Shown here piece after piece: positions 1 to 8,890 of a DNA stretch of 64,000 bases; the first letter of the stretch is position 1; every line of letters starts with the position of its first letter. Location: positions 200,986 through 264,985 of the forward strand of contig NW_005200951.1 of assembly GCF_000372725.1 (NCBI RefSeq), read 5' to 3'. The notes under the pieces are model-generated. The model ran no database searches. It was given only the letters and a program-made list of their open reading frames with translations, and was not told the DNA's origin. The position numbers were made by a program, and so were the translations under genes. Origin of the DNA: Emiliania huxleyi CCMP1516. Taxonomy: Eukaryota > Haptophyta > Isochrysidales > Noelaerhabdaceae.

Positions 1-1185
1 GGGGGGAAGGGTATTGCGGGGTCCCCACGGGCGCGTCTCTTCGGCCCTCCCGAGGGGGGGAAGGGAGCAAGGGGGTGGGGGGATCGGGGCGGTGGGGAGG
101 GGCCTCGGTTTCATGAGGCTAATACTTGCCTTTCGGGGAGGGGCCTCGCGCCAGGCGCGCAAGCACGCCCGACCTCTTCCCCTCCTCCCTCGTGGCAGCA
201 CGTAGGCAGCGAGTAGTGAAGGTGGAGGGGCCTCAGGACAGGCGCGCATGCAGCCCTACGTCTTCCCCTCCACCCTCGAGAGTACCTATACGACGAGAGT
301 ACCTATACGAAGTGCGGTGGCCAGTGCGCGGGCGAGGGGAGGGGGCGGGGCGGGGCGGGGCGGGGCGGGGCGGGCGGGCGGGCGGGCGGGGAGGAGGGGA
401 GGGGAGGGGAGGGAGGCTTAGCCATCAGCTGTTGTCGAGCCGAGGCTGCGGCAGCCGCCGCAGGCCCGCAGCTGCACCGCCTCCCGTCGCGCCGCGGTCG
501 CCGCCCCCTCAGCGCCGTCGCCGCGTGGTCACCCGCCGCAGCCTCTCCGCCTCCGCCGCCGCCCGCTCCCGAGAGTGCGGCGGCGGTGTGAGAGTGAATA
601 GCTGAGAGGAGGCGTGCGTGCGTGTGTGCCGCAGACTGCCGCCGTTGTCAGCGCCGCGATCCGCCGCCGCGCCGCCGCGCCGCCGCCGCCCGCGCTCGCC
701 GCCGCCTCGTAGACGACATCTGTCGCGCTCGAAGAGCCGCGCAGACGGCCGCGAGGTTGAGGTCAAAGTGCAGCAGGGTGTCGAGGTCATCAAATCACCA
801 GATTTTGAAGTTGCCCGCGCGCTGTGGCCCCGGTGTCGGCGGACGGCGCATCGTGTATCGGCCGCGAGGGGCCGGTTCCGGCTTCCGCCGCGCAGGGCGC
901 AGTCGAGCAGCAGGAGCTCGGGGGCAACTTTGTCGACTAACAGCTTGAGGACGAAATCGGCGAGGAAGCGGCACCGGTGGCACGCGCCGGGACGACCCGG
1001 AGACCGATCACATTCATTCCGACAATTGTTCAGAATCGCGGCGGCGAGCCGCCACGCCCACGGCGCACGGGCCCACTGCCGGACACGAGACTCGAGAGCT
1101 TGGCCTTCGGTGCCCGAGAGCGCGAATTATTTCTTCAAATAAAAGGTGATTTCCCTCCTTCCATTTCTTGAGTTTTGCTCAGCTC
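1..1185. other. GC-rich stretch with no supported gene
   Basis: This region lies downstream of the N-myristoyltransferase gene. It contains a GGGGC/GGGC tandem run near 340-410 that could form G-quadruplexes, and two 18-bp copies of a CGAGAGTACCTATACGA-type unit near 280-310. The long open frames are products of high GC content: none shows a recognisable domain, and several are open on both strands. Confidence 0.5.
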
Positions 1186-3241
1186 TCAGGGTAGCGGCAA
1201 CCAGCTCACTGCCCGCGCGTCGTGCACCGCCGCTGGCGTCGCCGCCTCGTCGCCGCCCGCGCGCTCCACGTAGACGTGGGTGCTGCCGTCGCCTCGCCCA
1301 AACCCGTTCGCAAGCAGCACGCGCGGCGTGAGCTGCCCGAGCGGCAAGGCGTTGAAGACGTGGGCGCCGCGCCTGCCGCGGGGAGGGCGGGGAAGGGGAG
1401 GCTCGCCACCGCTGCCACTGCCCCTCGCCCCGGGTCATCTCGGAGGGCTCGCTCTGTATTGCAATACAGCCCCTCCGTCGAGCCGGCTGCCAACGTTCAC
1501 GGATGTGGCTGGGGCTGCACCAAACAAGTGGGGGGTGGAGTGCGGCGGCGGCACCGCCTGCGCGCGGCGTGCAGCGCCGCCAGCAGCAGGAGAGAGGCGC
1601 TCTCTCCAGGCGCAGCGGCGAAGGCGACAAGGACCGCCTGCACGACTAAGATCACCCTAGATCACCCAGATCACCCAATGATCGCCCGATCACCCGAGAT
1701 CACCCGAGATCTCCCGAGATCTCCCGAGCGACGAGGGTCGCCTGCACGACATGCCGCCGGCCGGTCCGCACCCGCTGCAGCGCAAACGAGACGAACCCGC
1801 GCGGGCGGCCCGCGGGGGCGGCATCGGCCGGCGCAACGAGGGAGACGGTCGCAGGGGCGCACAAGTAGCGGTGCGCAAACGCGTCGGCGCCCGGTGCCAC
1901 CCCGAGCTCGCCCTGCGCCGCCGCGGCGGCGAGCAGTGCTCTGCAGCCGGCGGCGTCGGACGGCCGCACCGGGCGCAGGCGCGGTGGCGCTGGCCCTCCG
2001 CTGCCTGCTTGCCGGAGGGCGGGGAGCTCCGCCCGCACCTGGTGGGATGTGTCACGGCCATGTCATGGACACGGAGGGCCCAAGTCTGGGAGGGCTACGA
2101 CACAACGACGGTCTCCCTCTACTCCGCACCTCGCGCGCCGAGACGCCGGCGGGTAGCTCCCAGAACCTAGAGTCGAGTACAGCCGTCCACCATCAAACAA
2201 GCATCAGGCAAGCATGGTGTTGAACGGAGCCGAGTGCAGAGCCGCCTGCGCGTCTCCTTCAAGCGCTACTCGGAGGAGGCAGCTTCTACACTGCGCATCT
2301 AGCTTGGGGAGATATGGGGAGATATGGGGAGATATGGGGAGATATGGGGAGATATGGGGAGATATGGGGAGATATGGGGAGATATGGGGAGATATGGGGA
2401 CTGCGCATCTAGCTCCCAGATGCCCGCGCCGAACCAGCAGGCCGGGCCGCAGCGGCCGGTGGTGGCAGCGCGCCTCGAGGAGCGGGGCGCCGCGGCGGGA
2501 GGCGGTCGTGTAGACGGCGCAGCGGACGCCTGTGGGAAGGCTCCGGGAAGGTTCGCAGAAGGTTCCTAGGCGGTCGATCAGACGGCGCAGCGGACGCCGG
2601 CGGCGGCGGCGCGCGTGCGAAGCTCGGCGAGCAGCGTGCGCGTCAGCCCTCTGCCGCGCCAGTCGCGCCGCACCGACAGGAGTGTCACCTCGACGGCACT
2701 GCCGCTCGCACTGCCGCCAACACCGCCGCCGCCACCACCGCCACCGCCGTCGCCGCCGTCGCCGCCGTCGCCGCCGTCGCCGCCGTCGCCGCCGTCGCCG
2801 CCGTCGCCGGCGGCGGCGGCGGCATAGGACCGGCCGCGCAGGATTAGCGGCACGGGAATCGCGCCGACGAAGCCGACGAGGGAGCGAGAGCCGCGCTCTG
2901 CCAGCCCGAGGTGCAGCGAGGATGTCGCGCCTATAATTTTAGGGCGGCGGGCTCACGGCGGTGGGTGTTGGTCGTGGGCGGCCGCGGTGCTGCTTTCGGC
3001 GGTGCTGGCGCGCACCCGGTGAGCTTAGCAGCCAACGCAGCGTCGAACTCGGGTACAAGACCTGCAGCTTGCCGTCCGCCGACGTGATGTAGTTGGCGTC
3101 GAGGAGAGCGGAGAGCGCTCTCGCATCGGCGGGCCTGAGATCGACGAACTCGAGGCCCGCGGGCGGCTCGACGCCGGCAGCACTGCGTTGGCTGCGCAGG
3201 CTGGATGCGGCCAGGAGGGCGGCGGCGGCGAGCGCGAACAT
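1186..3241 (-). CDS. Glycylpeptide N-tetradecanoyltransferase (N-myristoyltransferase), seven exons
   Basis: This enzyme transfers myristate from myristoyl-CoA to the N-terminal glycine of target proteins. My exons are 3241-3016, 2930-2598, 2529-2424, 2166-2130, 2038-1742, 1637-1558 and 1372-1186. The spliced product matches the whole GNAT-fold pair: an N-terminal segment with LDANYITSADGK, then LVGFVGAIPVPLILRG, VTLLSVRRDWRGRGLTRTLL (acyl-CoA-binding loop region), the C-terminal lobe starting LRPVRPSDAAG, and VFNALPLG followed by NGFGRGDGSTHVYV near the end. The first in-frame ATG is at 3241 and gives a hydrophobic leader, MFALAAAALLAASSL, unusual for a cytosolic enzyme; a missing 5' exon is possible. 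A GGCGAC-type repeat in exon 2 encodes a Gly/Asp-rich insertion. Four of six introns are GC-AG, and several are flanked by copies of exon sequence. Recognition of the family is firm; exact splice sites are inferred. Confidence 0.88.
1635..1750. repeat. Direct repeats and GATCACCCGA array in NMT intron 5
   Basis: Perfect 12-bp copies of CGCCTGCACGAC lie at 1635-1646 and 1739-1750, spaced 104 bp, the length of intron 1638-1741. Between them is a degenerate array of 10-bp GAGATCACCC/GAGATCTCCC units. Confidence 0.85.
2291..2414. repeat. GATATGGGGA tandem array bounded by 14-bp direct repeats, inside an NMT intron
   Basis: About nine copies of a 10-bp unit lie between two perfect copies of CTGCGCATCTAGCT (2291-2304 and 2401-2414). 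The array sits within the larger intron 2167-2423, whose own ends share TCTGGGAGCTA (near 2155 and 2408). One duplication appears nested in another. Confidence 0.9.
2512..2598. repeat. Exon-derived direct repeats flanking NMT intron 2
   Basis: Two perfect 19-bp copies (2512-2530 and 2580-2598) are spaced 68 bp apart, exactly the length of intron 2530-2597. The spacer carries GGAAGGTTC-type repeats. Removing one copy plus spacer gives a GC-AG intron and an uninterrupted reading frame. Confidence 0.85.
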
Positions 3242-5047
3242 ATTCACAAAAAGAATTCAAACACGACACATATACATTCATCAAAAAGAATTCAAACACG
3301 TTCACAAAAGAATTTTGCACACTCGAGCGGGGCGGGGTCTGCTCTATTTATTTATATGGCGCCTTTCTGTGGCGCCACGAGCTTGGGCTTTACACGTTTT
3401 TCTCGCCAAGTACTATCTATATTCTTTTGCTGATATTCTCCCCAGACCCTCTATATTCTCGAGAATATTCTCGAATATCGAGAATATTTTCACCACGCGG
3501 CAGGTCGACGGAGGCCAAAAACCGCTCTAAAGTAGAGGTTTTGTGCTCCCAAACCGCCGAGGAACGTCCGAAACTTAAATTTTCCGTCTGCGTCGACCCA
3601 AAACCTACTGTTCAGGTGCAAAAGAGCTGTTCCGAGAAGCTCTAGTCAAGACCGTTCTAGACGCCGCGATTGTAACGTCGAGAATATTCAAGAATATCTG
3701 AGAGAGAGGAAAAGGAGGCGGAGGCGGAGGAGGAGGGTGGAGGTGCAGATGGCGGCCAGGGCCGCGCGAAAGAAGGCCAACGCAGCGCTCGAGGAGGCGA
3801 TGGTCGCTACAGAGGCGAGGCTTGCCGCTGCGTCCGCCGCGAGGGCCAAGGCGGCTACCGCCAGGATGGCGGTGGACGCAACCCAGCCGCGCCCGTGAAA
3901 GTTGCGCCGAGCCAGACACCCTGTCCCTGCCATGGCAAAAACCAAAATGCTCTCGCGGTATGACTTGTTGAAATTCTTTGTTACTCATGGTGCTCATATG
4001 GCAAATGCGAAACGGCTTAATGTCCTGCGCCGATACCAGGTTCGCATGAACCATGATACAGACAAACATCAAAAGCAGCGCGAGAGCCGAGACCGAGAGC
4101 TGCAGCTGCAGGCGAAGGGGAGAGGGGGGGGGGGCATTGGGTGCGGCAAGCGACGCTCAAGCCACAGAGGTCCACCTTTCGTCCTCGAGCGCTAATCACT
4201 CTCACCCCTCACCCTTCTCTCTTTCTCTCTCTCTCTCGGTCAGCGGCGCTCGAACACAGCCGAGTGCGACCCGTCCACACCTATCTCTCTACATGCTCCC
4301 ACGCCCCCCCCCCCCCCCCCCGGGGGTGCCAAGCCGCGGGCGCACCAACGTCGCTTATGGGTTACCGCCGGTCCGCCACCGGTCCGCCACCGCCTCCGCC
4401 AAAGGGGGGGCCTCAACCCAAAGGGCCGCCGCCGCCGCCGCCCGTTAGGGGGTCGAAAGCCCAAAAAAGGGGGGTCCCCCCAAAGGCGAACGAAAACAGC
4501 GTGCCTGAGGGACATGTCAAAAGACGCGTCATGGACCCCTCTGGGAAAGGCCCCCCAGAGGGGACCCCAGAGGTAAAGCCCTGCCTGGGTGACGTGCCCC
4601 TCAACAGGGGTGACAATCCCGCTGGGGGAAAATCTTGGGCTGTGGGGGCTGGGTGTCCCTCCTGTGGGACTGCCTCTCCATCGCTAGGGGCCTCTTCAAC
4701 GCCCGGGGAAACAGCCGCTGTCTTCTCTCTAGAAACGCGCCCGCCCCCAAAAACAGTGTGAGCAGCGACATGGCGGAGGTGATCTCCCACTGGGCCAGCN
4801 NNNNNNNNNNNNNNNNNNNNNNNNNNNNNNNNNNNNNNNNNNNNNNNNNNNNNNNNNNNNNNNNNNNNNNNNNNNNNNNNNNNNNNNNNNNNNNNNNNNG
4901 CAGAAAAAAGAACCCGCAACGCCAGCAACGCAAGGCGCGAAACAGGGGCCCCAAGCGACCGGAGCCGCAGCGGCCAACACCCAGGGCAGGGGGGCCCAGA
5001 CCGGCAACCGAAAAAGCCTCCGACCCCATGGAGGGGGGGAGGGGGCT
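3242..5047. other. Repeat-rich intergenic tract of mixed composition
   Basis: The part next to NMT (3242-3660) is AT-richer and has short repeats of AAAAGAATTCAAACACG near 3250-3300. A short Ala/Lys-rich coiled-coil frame runs on the plus strand at 3749-3897 but has no gene context. Poly-C and CT runs lie at 4205-4240 and 4300-4321. A 10-bp inverted repeat (CCCCTCTGGG and its complement) lies near 4535-4562. From 4490 to 5040, on both sides of the assembly gap, the sequence differs in composition from its surroundings and could belong to an unresolved mobile element. I cannot assign a gene. Confidence 0.4.
4800..4899. other. Assembly gap (100 N)
   Basis: One hundred consecutive N bases are present, a standard placeholder for a gap of unknown size. 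The true distance between 4799 and 4900, and any element hidden there, is unknown. Confidence 0.99.
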
Positions 5048-7685
5048 TCACCGGTCCAACTCGATCGCGGCCGGGACGCCGAGCGCGCGCTCCTCGGCCT
5101 GCCTCGCAAGGTTGAGCCTGGAGAGAGAGAGACGCTGGGTCGGAGACGAACCCCGTGGCGCGCGCCTCGGCCGCGCCTCGGGAAGGGGCGCCGTCCGAGC
5201 GCGCGGGAGGCGATGTACACGGAGGCCGCCTGAAGAGGAGGAGGGGACGGGCGTGCCGCAGAAGAGAAGGCCGCCTCGACAGACTGCGGCTACATCTCGG
5301 CGACATCTCGGCGACATCTCGGCGACATCTCGGCGACATCTCGGCGACATCTCGGCGACATCTCGGCGACATCTCGGCGACATCTCGGCGACATCTCGGC
5401 TACGTGTCTCCTCGACAGACTGCGACTCGACGCACTGCAGCAGCAGCAAGACCATGAAGGGTGAGAAGCCACACTCGGACCGGCGCGCGAGCGCAAAGTA
5501 CCGCTTCAGCCACGGGCCGAGGGCGACGGGCTCGGAGCGCTGCTCCGCCTACGACACGGGACACGCCTGCACCGTGAGCTGACAGCTGCGGCTCGGCCGG
5601 CTCGGGGCGCCGCTCCGCCTCCGCAATCTCGCCGAGCGCGCTGTCGAGCTCCGACTCGGCGAGGTCGATCGCCTAAGCAACGCACCACGGGCTGCGCGAC
5701 GAGAGGCGTGAGGAGAGGAACTCTCCTCGGCGATGTCGGTCGCCTGCCGCCGCTCGCGCATCCCAATTACTGATGAAGGATGACTCATTTAATAGCACTG
5801 AATGCTGGCCGCCTCTCGCCGCTCGAGCATCCCCGCGTCGCCGTCGCGCCAGCCGCCCATCACCTGCCGCAACCGGACACAAGCCAGGGGAAGTCAGAAG
5901 CAGAAACCCCACTGTGCTGACCGCCCCGCTCACCTAAGAAGAAGAAAACACGGCTCGCACCCCCCACCCCCCCGCGTGCTTGTCGCCGTCGCGCCAGCCG
6001 CCCATCACCGAGCCGGTGAACGCCGCCGCCGTCGCGGCGCCGAGGACGCCGATGTCCGCCTAATCTCGGAGAATCTCGGGGCCGTCTCGGGCCGTCTCGC
6101 TCCACCTCGTCGACCTCGCCTCGTGCCCCCCGCCGGCTCGCTCGCGGCGGCGAGGGCGCAGAAGCTGCGGTCGCGGGCTAGCGCGCGCGCAAAGACGCGG
6201 TACTCGACGAGCCTATGCGACCCGGACGCATTCCAAGAGTGAGCTAATAGGCCACTCACAGGCTGGTCGGCGCACTGCGACGAGCCTATCTCGGACCACC
6301 CCCTCGGGTGTGATCTCCGGCAATCTCCCCTCCCGAGGCGCGGTATTCTCCACGCGCCCGAGGCGCGCGTGCTCGTCCAGCGAGGTCAGCCGAGCCGCGG
6401 CGGCGGCGGGGTCAAGCATGAGCGCGCTCCCGTCGAGCGCCACGACGAGCGGCGTCGAGCCGGCGCCCTCGCCTATTTTCTTCCTTCTTGCGGTGCAGCG
6501 GCAGCGGCTCATTCTTTCCTTGGGCGTCGAGCCGGCTCGCCCTCTCGCATCTCTCGGCCATCTCTCTCGGCCATTTCTCTCGGCTATCTCTCTCGGCTGT
6601 CTCTCGGCTGTCTCTCGGCTATCTCTCGGCCACCTCTCGGCTATCCCTCTCGGCTATCCCTCTCGGCTGTCTCTCGGCTGTCCCTCGCCCTGAGGCTCTT
6701 CGGGGGTGAGAGAGGCGAGGATGCCAAACAAGTCCGCCGTCGTGCCGAGGGTGATGCCGCTCTCGTTGGCGGCGAGCTCCCAGCCCCGCTTCAGCGTCGC
6801 CACCTGGTGGGGAGAGCAGCCGAGATCGGGCGAGATCGGGAGTAGCCGAGAGCAGCCGAGAGCAGCCGAGAGCGGCCGAGAGTAGCCGAGAGCGGCCGAG
6901 ATCGGACGCGGCGCAGGCATCGCCACACCTCGTCGCCGGCGCCGCCCGCCGGGTCACTCTTCCGCGCCTACTCTCGCGCAACCTCGCGCCATCTCGCGCC
7001 ATCTCGCGCCATCTCGCGCCATCTCGCGGAGCATCCGGCCGCGAGTCTTACGCGCCTCGATGGCGGCGCGCAGTTCTGCCCTCTCCTCGGCCTGCGCCTC
7101 CCAGCCGGCCGCGAGCGCCGCCTCCACCGACGCGACCGCCTCGGACCACGTTGACTCGCTGAACTGCGACGCGTTTGCCTCGAACGGCGCCCGCAGCTCC
7201 GCCAACACTCCTTCCGAGACAGAGAGGTCGAGGCCGCGCTCGCTCGCCGGCGTCGCCGGCGCCGGTGCCGCTGCGGACGGCGCGGGATGGGCATCCGACG
7301 CGGGGTGCGCCTCCGCCTCCGCCTCCGCCGCCACCTCGGCCGACTGCCGCCTCGACGTCTCGGCCTCCGACGCCACCGCCTCGCGCTGCTGCGCCACCGA
7401 CTGCTCGAGCTCTGCGACCCTCGCCCGCAGCGCCTGCAAATCACACGAGGCAGGCGGGTCGAGGAGAGCCGCGAGCAGTGCCGGAGAGCTGCAGCCAATG
7501 TGGGTGACGGCAACAGTGGCAGGGTGGCAACGGGAGCGCACCTCGACTGCGGCTCGTTCCGTTTCGAGTTTGTCGCCCTCGCTGGCGAATATCATCGCGT
7601 GCCGCCGCGTGGGCGCGGAGGGCTGGCGAAAGCTCGGACGCAGCGCGCTGCACGCAGCCAGCGCGGGGAGCGCAGCGAGGAGCAT
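5048..7685 (-). CDS. Uncharacterised targeted protein with coiled coil, about ten exons
   Basis: I recognise no family. The first exon (7685 down to about 7040) begins MLLAALPALAACSALRP, a hydrophobic leader followed by an Arg/Ser/Pro-rich stretch that resembles a secretory or bipartite plastid-targeting signal. A coiled coil follows (LRARVAELEQSVAQQREAV), then an Ala/Pro linker and an acidic helical region. Later exons give KRGWELAANESGITLGTTAD, PLVVALDGSALMLDP, VEYRVFARALARDRSF, a Gly/Ala-rich hydrophobic segment (GVLGAATAAAFTGSVMGGW), SELDSALGEIAEAE and GPWLKRYFALARRSECGF, and the last exon ends LGVPAAIELDR at 5048. The gene is notable for five consecutive introns of about 70-145 bp, each between two direct copies of 19-28 bp of exon sequence, and one intron made of CGACATCTCGG repeats. 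Existence as a gene is well supported by frame continuity; function is unknown. Confidence 0.6.
5274..5424. repeat. CGACATCTCGG tandem array bounded by exon copies
   Basis: About ten copies of an 11-bp unit (5288-5400) lie between perfect 15-bp copies of CCTCGACAGACTGCG at 5274-5288 and 5410-5424, spaced 136 bp. It sits within an intron of the 5048-7685 gene and belongs to the GAGAT-type family. Confidence 0.9.
5529..6009. repeat. Four consecutive introns each framed by direct exon copies
   Basis: Direct-repeat pairs lie at 5529-5550/5599-5620 (70 bp apart), 5655-5673/5726-5744 (71), 5738-5764/5807-5833 (69) and 5837-5864/5982-6009 (145). Each pair is 19-28 bp with zero to four mismatches. 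Collapsing every pair keeps one open frame on the minus strand. Confidence 0.85.
6540..6925. repeat. Two GAGAT/CTCGGCTGTCT-type arrays in introns of the 5048-7685 gene
   Basis: From 6540 to 6690 there are about twelve degenerate copies of a 10-14 bp CTCTCGGC(C/T)ATC unit. From 6825 to 6910 there is a GAGAGCGGCC/GAGAGCAGCC array in the opposite sense. The exon between them reads KRGWELAANESGITLGTT on the minus strand. Confidence 0.8.
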
Positions 7686-7740
7686 CGGTGCACACACAGG
7701 AATAGGTGAGAAAGAATAACGCGACACGCCCTCAGCGGAG

Positions 7741-7938
7741 CTGGGAATAGGACCGCCGCGAGCGGCGTGGCGTGGAGCGGTTGAGCATCCCTCCGGGGGC
7801 CCCTCTGCGCCGGGGAGGCGTTGTTGGAGGCTAGGACGCAAGCGTCCGTCGCCCTTTTCAAACTCGGGGCCCACTCCGCTACGCTCCGACCCGAATTTGG
7901 AGGGCCTAAAAGTTTAAGGTGTTGCTGCGCAAAAGGGG
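7741..7938 (+). repeat. Dispersed repeat A, copy 1
   Basis: About 200 bp that recurs at 12555-12763 in the same orientation with very few differences. It is GC-rich, contains GGCGTGGCGTGGAGCGG and ends in GCTGCGCAAAAGGGG. It has no coding capacity and no clear terminal inverted repeats; it lies between genes both times. Confidence 0.85.
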
Positions 7939-8890
7939 AAGACGCTCCACGCACAAAAAGTATATGTATCAGTTCTTACGAACGTACTTCCTCTTAGGCG
8001 GACCCTCCCGATGCCAGGACGCATGCGGCCAACAACGCTATTCGTGCGGAAGAGCCACTGCAAGCGGACTGTGCCCCCTGAGCCAATGCGGCGGCGAATG
8101 GCAAAGCGCATACAAAAGTCGGGGTCGCAGAGAGCGTCGCGCAGCAGTTGAGCATGCTCGTCGGTCGCGTTGTTTAGGACGCCACGCCAATTATCTGCGC
8201 GCCCATCTGTTGCCTGGCATCCCCGGCGAATTCGTCGCTCGTGATCAGCTCCGCTGCCGCTCGGAGCAACCAGTGCCGTGTCGAGATGAAGCTCCGCGAC
8301 GACGCCCGTGGACTGCACGCGCAGGGAGAGGCGCACGAGCTCCCGCACGGCAAGCGACTTCTCGGCATGCGCCGCCTGACGCCTGTCGGCATCCCATTCT
8401 TGCAAGCAAGCCATTTCTACCGACCGCGTATTTGGTCGACGGGACGGACGTTTTGGTACGTTTTGGCACCAGCTGAAGGCTTGCCCCCGCAAAAGCCCGT
8501 TGCCAACCCCTTTTTTGCCAGAGTATCGCGAATCAATTGGCCTCCGCTCAAGGTGTGAACATATTCGCTGCGGTCAATACCCACACCTGGTTGAGCACTT
8601 GAGCACTGGAAAGGGTCGATTCCGCATGGTAAGCTCCGCGGACGGGCCCCTCCACCCTTCACGTACGGATCATGTAGTCCCCACAATCGCTGTCGTGGGA
8701 TCGCTTGTCATGTGAGAGAGTGCGTTGTGTTCTTGTTTTGTTCTTCTCTGAATGATGTATGTAAAAAAGAAAACTTCGGGCTCAATGCAATTGCATGCTT
8801 TCGCCCATGCTGAAGCAACATTGAATGAGCAGCTGGACTGAGAGATCTTGCGGCACACGCAGCTGGCAGGCGAGCGGAGGGGCGAGATAA
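7939..8890. other. Intergenic region with one doubtful minus-strand frame
   Basis: A minus-strand frame at 7914-8492 includes EMACLQEWDADRRQAAHAEK and has moderately gene-like composition. It overlaps repeat A at one end and shows no recognised domain, so I do not call it a gene. The remainder to 8890 is the 5' flank of the ankyrin gene. Confidence 0.3.

Noticed and set aside
126-1142. Several 100-170 codon frames on both strands
   Set aside because: Overlapping open frames in very GC-rich DNA with Arg/Pro/Ala-only composition and no domain; typical by-products of high GC.
2308-2400. CRISPR-like appearance of the evenly spaced tandem arrays
   Set aside because: Units are contiguous 10-12 bp repeats without unique spacers, in a eukaryotic intron context.
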